Of a stretch of 64,000 nt of DNA, positions 12,360 to 24,157 are shown in pieces; within the stretch, counting starts at the first letter, position 1, and each line of letters opens with the position of its first letter. A model generated the notes under the pieces. It did no database searches, had not been told where the DNA came from, and saw only the letters and a program-made list of their open reading frames with translations. Origin of the DNA: Acanthococcus lagerstroemiae (lineage: Eukaryota; Arthropoda; Insecta; Hemiptera; Eriococcidae); NCBI GenBank assembly GCA_031841125.1, contig CM063106.1, positions 45,931,806 to 45,995,805 on the forward strand, given 5' to 3'. Position numbers and translations under genes: made by a program.

Positions 12360-12899
12360 TAGGGTTTGCGAAATAACAGTTATTATGGTATGGTGGACTT
12401 ACATTCAAGTCGGGCGACATCCTTTTCAAACCGACATTTGTCGGTTCGGGGAAAAGTTGTCCGTGACCTGTCTGTGATAGGCCTGTAACAAAGTTGGAAA
12501 AGAATTATTGTAAATCCGTAGATCCGTAGTTGTCTAGCCGACATAAGTTTGTTCGCGACATGTCGACAACTCGAATATAAATCCACCATTATAACTGTTA
12601 TAGCCGTTAACCGAAACAAAGCTGACACGGATAACCGTTAACTGTTTACAAAAATTATTGTTGTTGACCAATAACCGTTTGGACCGTTATAGTTTTTATT
12701 TTATTTTATTTTTTTATCGGTTATGAAAGAGTTATAATGGAGAGTTATGATTTTGAAACGGTCAAAACGGTCATAACAGTTATGACCAATTTAACAGGGT
12801 AAGGATGTTCTGACCAATAACTGATAACTGTTTAAATTTCTGAAGGAAATTTGACCAATAACTGTTGACCGTTTCAAATTATTTTGGTCACAAACCCTA
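12360..12899. mobile_element. hAT-type MITE with 8-bp target-site duplication
   Basis: A 540-bp element with ends TAGGGTTTGCGA and TCACAAACCCTA. A perfect 8-bp duplication GTTTTGAT flanks it (12352-12359 and 12900-12907). The interior holds many copies of an ACCGTT / AACCGTT / AACTGTT word near both ends in inverted sense, which look like subterminal transposase-binding repeats. It has no transposase reading frame. Confidence 0.88.
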
Positions 12900-13129
12900 G
12901 TTTTGATCACTATTTTAATTTGTAGTTAATGTTGCAGAAAAATTATTTCGATATGAATTTATATCCTCCAATAACTCTTATTATTATTTGATCACTTAAA
13001 TAGACATAGGTTCTCAACATCTCAACTTTACGGCTGGGTGTCAGCCACTTTAATTCCGGGCTCCAATCTGTTTTCCCTTTTTTCCTTTCGCGTTCAACTT
13101 TTCCTTTTCCCCGCAAATCCCTCATTTTC

Positions 13130-13500
13130 ATTTATTTCTTTGGGTCAGGGCCAGGGCAGCGGGCACCAAGGCAACCAGCTCACTGCGCTTTTGTACGTGG
13201 TGCGCGCATATGCGCACTAGCGCACCTTTTTTTGTTGATCTTGCTATCTGGCTCTCCTGGCTCCAACGCCCCGGGCCCCACCGTATTTATATTTTCCCTC
13301 CTTTTGACACCGTTTGCGATTGTGTTTGTCTGTATTCCTTCTTCTTTATTGTGAGTTGATAATATTGAATTTTGAATTTGTACTCAATATTTGTTACTAA
13401 TGTGAATTTTAAGTGTGAAATACATCATTTCAAGAATCCAACTTCTCTTCAGAGTCTGTAATCGAAGACGCATGATATTCTTGTGATTATCAGTATTTTG
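13130..13500 (+). promoter_or_regulatory. Probable promoter and 5' UTR exon of the long SLBP gene
   Basis: A locally GC-rich block (13140-13280, with GCGCATATGCGC) precedes T-rich leader-like DNA that ends in a strong donor, TTTTG|GTAAGTTAAT, at 13501. An acceptor TATATTCAG| ends at 14134, 13 bases before the ATG at 14148. A 5' UTR intron of 13501-14134 is therefore likely. The transcription start is not defined, and the open frame inside the intron (13648-13917) is not supported as a gene. Confidence 0.5.
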
Positions 13501-14147
13501 GTAAGTTAATTTCCTCAGTTCTGCGAATACTTATCGGCTACGATAATAAATATTAGTGATCCTGCCTCTGGGAACACGATGCTTACGTTTAAACTGAAAT
13601 TTTGACTTACATACTCAATTGATAGTGCAGTCGTTGATTATGCTTGTATGTTACTAATGCTTGGTGTGATTATAACGTTATTAGATATCCACCATTTGAT
13701 TCCCTCTATCATAAAACGTCTTTGTTTCGACATGGCTAGAACTACTTCAAAACCCTATTTCCATCCGGTCGAGTCAGTGAGCAATCGGGTATTACAAAAT
13801 CGGACGTTTTGTGCTGATTTCGAATATCGTACCTCATACCCTACTCTGAGAACTATTGGTACTTTGAAATTTGGGTTTCCTAAACGAAACGGTCATCATT
13901 TTCCCATCAATTCTTGAATAAATACATCATAAACCTTTATCGTGTTTCTCAAAATGTGTTTCTTATTTACATTTCGGTTTCTCTCGTTCGTGGTAAACGT
14001 CGAATCTGTCGGTACATCTGAAAACGTCTCGTATTCGCAGTTCTCTGTTCGAAATCGTCAACATAAATTGATCTTTCGCGAAATCAGTGCGTAGTGTTAC
14101 AAACTAAACGTTAATTCGTGATTTGTATATTCAGGGTCCAATCAAAC

Positions 14148-17100
14148 ATGTCGTTTCTATCCGAAGACGATTCTCTACACGGTCGGAGTTGGGTCGAAAT
14201 CTGCGAAGCTGAAATGGCCGAAGAAGAGGCCTTACTCGCTGCTCAAAAGACAGCTAACGAGTCCATTGAGGAAGGTGAACTTGCTGACAACTCAACCGTT
14301 GAAAGCACATGTAATTGCTGATATTACGAACAAGTCCATCGAGAAAGGTGAACTTGCTAACAGTTCAACCACTGAATGCTCAAAAATGACTAGTATTGCG
14401 AGAGCGGCTATCGAGAAAAACGAACTAAGACACAATTCAGCCCGGGATATTATGAACGTGTCCATCGAGGAAGGCGAAATTATAGATAACTCTATGCTCG
14501 ATTCTTCTGGAACGCATACGACTCCGAGGAAAGCAAAACAAGATGCTTCGGGCAACTCGGATTCGATGAGAATACTTTCATATTCTAAGGTTGTGCAGGG
14601 CTCAAAAACTAACGCCGGCGATTCCAAAACCGGAGCAATCTTAAACGATGATCTTAGCCTGACCAGTCACTTAGACGTATTCCACGTTGACAGTCCTCAG
14701 AAGGATAAAGATGCGAGGAAAACGCGTGACGAAGTGAACCTAATGTTGGACGAGGACACGGTAATGTTCAGCCCACGCAAGAAGGAAGAAATTCCCACCA
14801 AGAATATGAAAAGACCATTTATGCTGATCGACTCTCCAGTGCAGAAATCACGAGGACGCGCTTCTAGTTTTAGCAGTATTCATAAAATCGCCTAAATCTG
14901 AAATCGGTTCCGATGTACATTCGACGACTAACGACGGCGTGGAGACGCAGTCGAATGATGGTACTGATCTTGGTGTATCTTCGCCCAGGTAAGAAAAATG
15001 TACCTTAGTTCTAAACGCTACTGGCGGATTTCGTAATGGTATGTTCTTCGTACTATACTTTGACGCTTGTTTTCAGCTCGAAACGTGAACTAGAAGTTAA
15101 TCCTGAGATCATATCACGACGACAAAAGCAAATCGACTATGGTAAAAACACGCAAGGGTACGAGAGGTACACGAAGGTGATTCCTAAGTATGTAAAACTC
15201 GTAGTATCATAATATTGTGTATTATTATAGCGTTGTCCGTTAGACTACATAAGTGAAACTGTTCCTGTCTTTAGGCACAAACGAACGAAGGATCATCCGA
15301 AGACGCCGCCAAAGCACTTGAAAATGAGCAGGAGGACGTGGGACGGTTTGATTAAGAACTGGCGTTTGAAGCTACATAAATGGGATCCGATTAGTGAGAA
15401 TGAAGAATGCGACTTCGAAAAGTAAATGGCATTCGTTTTTTTTTTAATTTTTAATTTTTTTCAACCGGACCCCGGTCAGCACTGCTATCGACTGACGAAA
15501 ACAGTTCAAAGATCCGAGACAGACTCCCAGTCGGCTGGCAGTTTAATACATGCGAAAAGCCAGATAGTCACCTAGGTTAACTGATATTCAGCTTATCAGC
15601 CAGTTAATTAGGTAATAGATAGATAAGCAGCTAGTTGGGTAGTCTCTCTGATACAGATAGGTAGATAGACAGACATTCTACCAGACAGATAACTATTTAC
15701 CTGATGAAAAGGTAGGACGCCGCCAGTTCATTTTACAGATTATCGGACAGAAACGCAGCTAGTTGAATGATGGATGGATAGACAGTTAGAAAGCATTGTT
15801 GTTATCCAGTCAACCAGTTGACGTGAATTCATATCGACAAATAGGCACCGAGTCAGGTACGCAGGTAGACGGATGGTAACAAATAAGCTGACAGAAATGT
15901 AAGCAGCTGCCGGTACGTCTTACTGACTGTCAAGATAAAAATGCAGCTAGTTAGCTAACAAACCGATAAGTAACTCAGAGTTGACTTAAAAACAGCGGCC
16001 AGCCAATCAGTTGACAAAAAATCGGCAGCCACCAGTCAGTCAACCTGAAAGCGATGGGCAAATAGACAGGTAGACAGCCAGTCAGTCAGTAAGAGTCTAT
16101 CGTACTGACTGTTGATAAGAAATACTCCCTGTTAGCCAAGAAACAGACAGACATCCGGATAGTGAGTTGATGTACATAGAGACCGACAGGTGGGCAGGTA
16201 GTCAGCGTGCAATTTTTGACCCAAAATGTCTTCATTTCAAAAAACAAATGAAACTTCCAATTGGTCTTTCGTAGACACGCACAGGCAAAATAATGATAAA
16301 CATTATCTCAGTAAGATAGAGATAATACTCATATTCAAAAGATAAAGATAAGATTCGGCAAAAAGAAATTTGTCTCAAATATTATCCGTGGTAAAATAAT
16401 CTAAAAAATATCTACATAATATTTTTTTCTTTGGAATGTGCAGGCCAGTTTTACCGTTGTAGACTGCGTCTGAGAAACAGGACCTAAACGTGTATTGTGT
16501 TTATCAAAAAGGAACCCTTGAACTAGATCGTTATGAGGGCTGAAATTTTTAGAATGTTGCTGTTTAAAATCGAATTGGTGTCGAGTGTATATCAGATAAT
16601 TGTGGAGAGGGGAAATGATGATATTGAGATAAATATATACCAGTGCACAATCGCGAATTATTAAGACTTCCGGATTGCGTGTCTATGATAAGATTAATCA
16701 CTTTGGTGGTGTCTGTGTCGATAGTAGCAATTGAATGTGTTGGCTATAGACACGGAAGTCACCGAAATGACCAGTCTGTCATAAACCTTTGAGTATAAAT
16801 AGTATATGGAGGGAGAAAAATCAGCGTTTTTGGTATATGCGACGGAGGACCTGTAGAGCACGCAGAATTGGACTAGTTGATAAACCCAAAATTGAAGCGC
16901 TGCGTGGAAGAAGGGCCTCTGACTCATAAGAAATATGTACATTGATCGAAGGTCCTTCTTCCACGCAGTGCTTCAATTGCTGATAACATAACAGCAATAT
17001 TTTAATTTTTCGAAAAATTGTTTGTTGAGATTTGAAGTATTTTTTTCCATACTTAACTCGTAGCTACCTCCAGGTACGACTTGATGATCAAGTTAATCAC

Positions 17101-19025
17101 TTGATCATGATAATCTCGAAGAATCCTTGATTAAAGTCAACTTAAAGACTTTGAAAAGAGGAAAACGTACCATAAATTCAGCGACTCAAATCAACAAAGT
17201 CTAAATAGAAGAATAATGCTACATTTCATGGGATCTATTTAGACGTTTGCTGATCCGCCTGAACAGATCGGATTTGTTTTCACACATGTCACAGGACTTC
17301 AGGACCTAAGTTTCATCGTTTCGTGATGCGAAAAAAATAAGCACGAACAACAGTCAGTCAACCTTCTGACAGTGATGGAGCATTTACATTGAAGCTATAA
17401 ACATGCTATTAACTGATATGCTCCATGAAAAATGTGCATAGCAAATTTGTTAATAGCATGTTTATAGCTTCAATGTAAATGTTCCATGATATGATAATGG
17501 GTTCATCAACTGGACCAGTTCAGCGCGCTCTACAAATCTTTCTTGAACCACATTATTCCTCCTCCATATTATATACTATTAATACTCAGTCATAAACGCA
17601 CGCTTTAAAAGTTGGTATAATTTCGGCGATAGGGCTACAAATACACATTTGATGTCTAAAGAAGATACCTATATTTTTATCTTATTCGGTAAATCAGCAA
17701 CTAACCATAGATAATACTCAAAAGAAAGTCAATTTTTTCTTTACATCCTTCATTTCTTCCCGAAAAAGATGAGCTAACAAATTCGAAGGATGTATATTAG
17801 ATCCTTTTTTGTGGTGGGAGGATTGAATTTTATGGTTTAAAATATATTGAATTTCAAAAAATAGATAAAAGTTTGTCCACATTTCTTTCTAAAATAGAAT
17901 AAACAAACTAACCGTGAATTCTTTTCGTATGCTATTCGGGAAAATACTCCGCTCTTGACCCTGGATACCTTTATTTCAAAGAACGAAGTAAAGGTTTGAT
18001 GAATCCTTCTTCTTCCCCACCCTCCTCCCCCTCACAAAAAACCGTCTCTGGTTTGTAGAAGAGTGTTTATCTAGCCCCCCCCCCCAAAAAAAAAATATAT
18101 ATATATATATATACCCGTATTTTATTCTTGCATTTCGATCTTCCACTCCCGATGAAAGATTGTAGTTCCCGAATTCATAAATATCATTGGTGATGTGCAC
18201 AAAATGCCAAAGTGGTATTTTACTAATTTTTCAAGAGACAATTTAGAAAATTTAACCTACCGTGTTCGATGCACCTAACACATTTAAGTACCGCTTTTTG
18301 GGAGGTGAAATGGTGAACTATTTCGTTCTGTTATCAATGCAGGCTGATAGTCTGCCTGCTTACTTCCTTGTTTCTGTATCGAATTCATTTTCGACAAAAC
18401 TGTCACCATCGATATGTTATTATTTCTCGTATTGGAAAATTGCGTCTTTTAGCACAACTAATTTTCATTTCGAACCGGAAAGAAAAAGTCTTAGAATATT
18501 TTTCTTATTTCCCCCTCACCAATCATTGAAAAAACGACTGTACTGTATAGCTGTATTGGAAAGGATGGGGCATCCGAAGCCAAGCCCGAAATTATAGCGG
18601 AGGCCGAAGTCGAAGCTACCATTCAACTGGCTTCACAGCAAAACTACATCATAATGTGGCCCCGTTCGATTTCGCAAACCTTCCAAGAAATATCAGCAAT
18701 AACGTAAACGATGTTTAAATTAGTTTTATCTCTCGGTTCCAGCGCCAATTTCGATCAGTTTTCGTTCTCGTCAGAAGAGCCATCCAGCTATGATTCCAGT
18801 TCGATGAAATCGGATTCGACGCCCTCGACGCCCAAACAACGAACGAGCATTACTGAAAGCGAGGACGGAGGCGATCAGTGGGCCGCCCGTAGCAACGGTG
18901 CCGTCAAATCAGAAAATTCCAAAGAACTGTGGTCCAACTGCCAAAAAAAGACTGACAAACCGGATGATGATGAATTCCTGGGATGTGAACCACTGTCTGA
19001 GAATTGCGTCAAAGCGTGCTCATGA
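14148..19025 (+). CDS. SLBP: Histone RNA hairpin-binding protein (SLBP), long form, four coding exons
   Basis: Coding exons: 14148-14988, 15077-15187, 15275-15421, 18743-19025. SLBP binds the 3' stem-loop of replication-dependent histone mRNAs and directs their processing and translation. Exons 2-3 encode the RNA-binding domain: [31 protein letters not shown] and LKLHKWD. All residues at the usual contact positions are kept, but TPNK reads TPPK. Every intron is inserted after codon base 2. Exon 1 begins with an acidic SW..E segment and carries four SIEEGE-like repeats, then SPxK sites. As given, exon 1 needs two +1 corrections, at the AAA run 14302-14304 and the AAAA run 14884-14887. Removing one A at each joins all frames exactly (1380 nt, 459 aa). 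This suggests read errors or young frameshifts. The last exon is Ser/Asp/Glu-rich. Start chosen for its AAACATG context and the upstream acceptor. Confidence 0.92.
15480..16220. repeat. Degenerate tetranucleotide-like tract (CAGT / GACA / GATA)
   Basis: Words CAGTCAGT, AGACAGACAG, GATAGATAG and CCAGTCAG recur many times with irregular spacing over about 740 bp. This looks like a decayed or cryptic simple repeat. It lies inside SLBP intron 3 and has no reading frame. Confidence 0.7.
16890..16978. repeat. Near-perfect 25-bp hairpin
   Basis: The left arm 16890-16914 and right arm 16954-16978 pair with one G:T. The loop is 39 nt. It could be a tiny MITE or a transcribed hairpin, since it lies in an intron. 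Confidence 0.75.
17376..17486. repeat. Near-perfect 38-bp hairpin
   Basis: Arms 17376-17413 and 17449-17486 are inverted copies with a single wobble position. The loop is 35 nt. The outer bases (GGAGCATTTACATTGA) resemble the end of the element at 3708-3931 (GGTGCATTTACACTGA), so a common MITE family is likely. Confidence 0.8.
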
Positions 19026-19032
19026 ATTGTAG

Positions 19033-20004
19033 GTACGTAATACTTTTCTATTGGGACTCGGAATCAAAGTGGCTGACATCTAGCGGATGTTTTGAGTGAT
19101 CATGGAGAAAAAATAAATAGGTCGCGCGGGTCGGGCCGGCAACTGATAATGTACCTCTCATTTTTTACTTCACCGCACTTCTATTAATTTTGTTACCTCA
19201 CGTATTACATTTTCAATCGCAAGTTCGAATGTGTAGCTCCCTGCTGTTCAATTTTGAAACATGTCTGTCATTTCTTTATTTTATAATAATTTTTTGAAAA
19301 AACCCTATTTCCTACGGCAATGTTATTTCTCTCCATGATCACTCAGCCTTCTATTACGAGGTGCACATTAGCACTCCTGCATTCCGTTCCACATCCCCTG
19401 TGTAATCGAATCTCGATTAAGTTGTAGCCGGTGTACCCATTTTTCTTTTAGTTGAAGTTCAGTTAGCGTTACTAAGAAGGAATGAGAAATGCGAAAAGCT
19501 CTGAAATTCAGAAATTTGGTATAGTTGGTCAGCTAAAAAACATAAAGAATGCCTGGGCTGTAAGTTCGTAAGGATCCAAATGAAGTTTCATTTTGCTTAT
19601 AAAATTACATTTTTAATTAGTCGCTAAATTTTAATTGTACTGAAAAATGTTTCAAATAATATGTTTGTGACTAGATTCTCCATAAAACAAGGTTCTCTAC
19701 AATGTTTCTCAACTATTCCAGAAACATTCGTAATGTGAGGTTGAGATCAGTCCTTCATATTATCACTAGGGCTGAGAGAAAAAAGTTTCCAAGGTGAGGG
19801 TGGCATCAGTTAAATCTGAAAAATTACCTTATAATATGAAGTTAGGGTGTGTAACATTTCAATAGTAAAAAGAATTGTGATCAGTTTTTCCAGCACTTGG
19901 AAAATAGAGGTGGGGAGGATAGTAGCCTGTTCAGGTTTTATAAATTAGCCCTCGTCTTCTGAACGCATAGTCGGATCGAAACAGGATCAAAATGGATGTT
20001 TGAG
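19033..20004. other. Sequence after the SLBP stop, nothing recognised
   Basis: It starts with a consensus donor, AG|GTACGTAATA, eight bases after the stop codon. This may open a 3' UTR intron. No exon or repeat was recognised before 20005. Confidence 0.3.
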
Positions 20005-20272
20005 TCAGGGACGAAACTATAGGGAGGTGTGGGTTTGGCAGTCGGCAGATTTTGAAACTGTTCATTTGAATTTTTCATATTGTTTGTTTGTATATTTGTT
20101 ATTCTATTAATTTTTTTTTTCTTCAACCAAAAAATATTTCGATTACAAAGTCGGCAAATTTTTAATTTAAAAAACATTTTGTTAGCGAATTTTTAGCTGT
20201 CAAAAAATATTTATCGGCAAATTTTCCTTTTCTTGTCCATCTCCCCAAATTAAAAATCAAATTTCGTTTCTG
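20005..20272. mobile_element. MITE-like repeat, first of two copies
   Basis: It begins CAGGGACGAAACTATAGGG and ends near AAATTTCGTTTCTG. A shared GGCAGTCGGCA segment followed by AAACTGTT links it to the copy at 21948. Ends CAGGGACGAAA and TTTCGTTTCTG form a weak terminal inverted repeat. No clear target duplication. Confidence 0.6.
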
Positions 20273-20349
20273 AAAATGGAGTACCCTGGACTCCTGTCAG
20301 AATAGTCAGTCAAAAAAAAACACCGAAAGTTTCAAGCTGAGTATCGAAC

Positions 20350-20732
20350 TTTATCTGCACAGGAACGTGCCGAAGAGTCTTTCCAGGATCAAAATTGTGA
20401 AAATTGAAACTGACTCAACTTAGAATCCTCAAATATCGAAGAAAAAAAGGAACAAAAAGGAACCTTTTGACCTGTTGTACTTTTCCAACTGACTCAACTC
20501 AAAATTCCCAAGTATAGCAAAAGAAGAAAAACCTTTTTGACTTGTTGGGTTCTCCCAACTTTTCGACTCAATTCTCAAGTATCAAAGCGCAAAAAGCAAA
20601 CAAAAAAAACCTTTTAAACTTGTTAAATTTGACCAACTAGTCTGACTGAAATGGTAAATTTTCCCAACTGCTGAGTGAAAAATTCCTCCAGGGGAAGGGG
20701 TAAGTTACCCCCTGCTCCTATCGTTACATCCC
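20350..20732. mobile_element. hAT-like MITE related to the element at 25659
   Basis: It starts near CAGGAACGTGCCGAAGAG and ends CGTTACATCCCTG. The interior has repeated CTTTTTGACTTGTTGG / CCAACTGACTCAACTC words, as in the copy at 25659-26196. The flanks TATCTGCA and TATCTAAA suggest a decayed 8-bp duplication. Confidence 0.65.
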
Positions 20733-21348
20733 TGTATCTAAAAGATTGAAACAAAGCTGAAATGTAAAAGACATTTCGAAAATTTAAAAGTCGGTAGTAA
20801 ACATTGGATTTCGAATTTCAATCAATGACTATTCTGTTTTTACTACATAGATTCTCTGACCTAGAGACTAAAATTTGAGAAAGTTGAACATTTTATTTAA
20901 AATCTGAAAGTTGAAAGCAAAAGACTTATTTTCCAATGTCACAAGCGAATCCGATAGCTAATGTTCTTAATTTACGGGTTTTGGTCCCAGGGCCGTATAC
21001 AAGGGGGGGCTCAGGGGTCCCCCCCCTTGGGTACGGCCGTGCGCTTAAAAATTCAGGAAAATGCGGCTCTCAGAAACATTAGAAACTCCATATGTTAGGT
21101 CAACCCCTCCCCTCTCCATATTCCTGGATACTGCACTGTATTGATCCTGGTGAATATAGGAGGGAAATTTAGTCTGGAACAAAAGTCAAAACTCCATGTA
21201 TTGTGTTTTTCCCATAAGAACGAAAGGGAGCTTGTGGCATAGACTGTCCTAATCCGTTCGACCTGAAACATTGTAGGTGTGTGTGTGTGTGTGGTTTTTT
21301 TTTTTAACCAATTTAGGAGACGAATCAGAGGAAATTCAGAAAAAATGC

Positions 21349-21784
21349 AGGCTGAGCACTCAGTCACTTTTTTCACCTTATGTCACCTCTGGTCACCTTT
21401 GATCACTTTTTTGAAATTTGGTCACGAAAGTCACTTTTTAAAAAATTTTCCTTTAAAAAAATATAAAAAATGCTCATTTTAAGTACATATTATCAATTTA
21501 TCGAGAGAAATAAACTGAAAAAAGTGTTTCTTCAATCTGATATGTGATATAAGTATACAAGACAAGTGTGCGTGAGTAGAGTATGTGATGCTGCGAAAAA
21601 CTTGTGATGTATGTTTTTTTCAAGACATGAGAGCCGAAGATTACATAAAGTCTGGATGAGAATAATTTTTAGTCGAAAATATGGGAATTATGGTGATTTT
21701 TTGGTCACTTTTCGGTCACTTTTTTTTAACGAAATAGGTCACTTTTATCACCTTTTTCACAGAAAATTTGAGTGGTCAGCCTGA
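21349..21784. mobile_element. hAT-like MITE with GGTCACTTTT subterminal repeats
   Basis: It starts CAGGCTGAGCACTCA and ends TGAGTGGTCAGCCTG. Many copies of GTCACTTTT / GTCACCTTT lie near both ends. The flanks AAAAATGC and GAAAATGC give a 7 of 8 target duplication if the ends are taken one base in. No coding content. Confidence 0.65.
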
Positions 21785-21947
21785 AAATGCCATCAAAAGT
21801 AAATAACGACCACCTTAATGTGTAAAGGAAGTTGTGTGTTCCCTCAAGTATTCCGAACATCTTTCCAGCTTACCTTCCCAGACAAGGGTATGCTCATGTG
21901 CGCAAATGTGAGTGCTTGAGGCATAAGGTTCCAATCTGCATTTGCAG

Positions 21948-22182
21948 GGACGAAACTATGGGGGGGGGGGGCACCTCCAATAATTTGGCAGTCGGCAAAA
22001 TTTAAAACTGTTAATTTGAATTTTTGCATTTTCTAAAAACGTTTGTTTGTTTATTTTTTCTATTAAAAAGTATTTTGATTGAAAAATCGGCAAATTTTCA
22101 AATTTTTATTTTAAATAATATATTTTTCGGCAAATTTTTCTTCTCTACCGTACCAGACTGAAAATCAAGTTTCGCCTCTGGT
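21948..22182. mobile_element. MITE-like repeat, second of two copies
   Basis: It begins CAGGGACGAAACTATGGGG, shares GGCAGTCGGCA with the copy at 20005 and ends TCAAGTTTCGCCTCTG. It contains a G-run of 11. No target duplication was recognised. Confidence 0.6.
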
Positions 22183-22199
22183 TTGTATTTCTTTCTGTG

Positions 22200-24157
22200 T
22201 CAGAAATGTTCTCTTCCAAAGAAAGATTCTAACGCATCTCTGATTTTTGAATTTCAAATGAATCAAACGAACTGTCGATCCAGCGGTTTCTTGTGTCGCT
22301 GATTACGCACACCCCATCAGATTTTTATTTTTTTTTGATCGTGTCTCGATTTAGACCCGGGAATCCGAATTTCGCTGTGTAAAATGATAGTTCTTAGTTA
22401 TTTAAACTCATAATTATTTTCCACATAGGTACACCATTGGAAGGACGGTGGCAGGCGGAGAACAGATATGTGAATAAATCGAATTACTTCCCCATTCCGC
22501 CTCTGAGCCGATCTGGAAAATATAACGAATTGTCGAATAGAGATTTTTTTGTCGCTGATTCTAGATGTTGCATTCTGTTTTGAATTCGACTCGAATTTAT
22601 GCCCCCATATATAAATTTCCGAATTGAAAAAGTCATCGAGTTATTTTCATACAATTCGTTGAGTGTCTAGCGTAGTACAGTATTTAATATTAGAGAATAT
22701 CATAATTCCTTTTTTCTCCACCATATAGAGGGTGTCAGAGCCAGACTTTGATAGTTACTGAACTCAGCAACCAAAAAATACAAGTTTGTTTAATTTTTTC
22801 GGTCATGCCAATTTTGTACGTCGAGAATCATCTTCAGATTTTTATCTTTTCGGTCATGTCAGTTTTGTTCGTCCAAAATCATCTTTCGACCTATTATGTG
22901 TTGGAGGGGAAAAGTCTATATTTTTTCTTGAGAATTTAAATCCATTTGACAAGGGTGCGTGATGATGACCCTCAAGTTTGGACTTTAAATGTTTGAAAGT
23001 TGTCATTCTTATTGTGCAGTTTGGATTCAAAGGGCCCACATCGAGGCCAGATTAGTAATTTGATGTTATAATCAAAATGAGCGACCCAAGAAATCCATTA
23101 TTTTCATTGTTTCTTTGTCCTGTTGTGGTCGAGTCAGTTCTGCGTACCTGAAGTTGTTTTTCGGCCCAGTGTGCAGCAAGGGGTGGAGGAATACTGAATT
23201 TTTCAATGGATTTATAATTTTGCTACTGGCCCTCTAACAATGAGCACCTCCATTAATTCCGTAGTCCAAGAAATTCCCTTCTCCCCATTCGGCATTCTAT
23301 TTTGCAGAGTGGGGGAGCAAGTTTGATACGAGACACTACTTTTTCATGTACGTGCAAGCATTGAATTCAGAATATAAAGTCCACTAGTACAGGTGACTTG
23401 GAATCTTGAACTGGGAAAGTTGTATCGTTGTCAGTTTTCGGGGGCGAGGCACTATAGGCCGACTTAAAACTGGAACGTAATAATTAGAAGTAGTGATCAA
23501 GAAAGTCTGCATTTCGATGTTTCATAATTCAGTTTGGTTTCTCCGAAATCGTCTTCTGTCTCGTTGAACTGCAGAAGGGGATGAAATTTGATTTTTATAA
23601 TGGAATTGTATTTTGCTTATTTCCAATTAATAACGACCTGAAATCTATGTTTCAATACGTTGTTTAATTCGATCATCTCAGGGGCTAAATATTTATGTTG
23701 AGGTCAAAATCGAAAAATCTTCTGCCGTATCCAATGTGAACGAACCACATAACTGGTTTTCGGATTTTTAGTTCTATTTTGATGTATTTGGTGATGGGTT
23801 CGAGCTTCGTCTTCCCAGTCGCTAAATCAATTGTTTAATCGTCAGGTGATTTTTGATGCCCATCAATAGCGTGATAGTGTGAAGAGTTATTTTAACCCCC
23901 TCCTCCAATTTGAAAGGCTTTTGGGGTTGTTACAAATGAATTGTAAGATACTGTTTCTATTTGAAATCAAATGATCGAGAATATTTTTCATGTGGAATCT
24001 ATATGTATCGACTTACTGCTACAGTTTCAGTTCTGTGGGTCTATACCTAATCAATATGACTGACTGACCAATACAACATTTCAATTTTCCGAAAATTTTG
24101 AATTTCTTATGCAACTGTACAACTGACGCATATTTATATCTGTTTTTATTTTTTCAG
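22200..24157. other. Non-coding stretch with a short tandem duplication at 22798-22900
   Basis: Two imperfect copies of a 51-bp unit (TTCGGTCATGCC... and TTCGGTCATGTC...) lie at 22798 and 22849. Otherwise no exon or transposon was recognised. Much of this would be intron if the distal SLBP UTR exon is real. Confidence 0.35.

Larger units (their letters stand above)
15422..18742 (+). other. Intron 3 of the long SLBP gene, repeat-filled
   Basis: A 3.3-kb intron running from donor AA|GTAAAT to acceptor TCGGTTCCAG|. It contains a degenerate CAGT/GACA/GATA tract (15480-16220), two strong hairpins (16890-16978 and 17376-17486), an AT dinucleotide run near 18094-18111 and a C9A9-like run near 18077. 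The unspliced reading continues AAG TAA, so intron retention would end the protein directly after the RNA-binding domain. Confidence 0.7.

Noticed and set aside
13648..13917. 89-aa open frame upstream of the long SLBP
   Set aside because: It lies within the inferred 5' UTR intron 13501-14134 and has no recognised domain.
14311..14876. Alternative intron 14311-14876 that would also restore the SLBP frame
   Set aside because: The phase works, but it would remove the segment that continues the SIEEGE repeats and SPxK sites, which is clearly coding-like; single-A excess explains both frame changes better.
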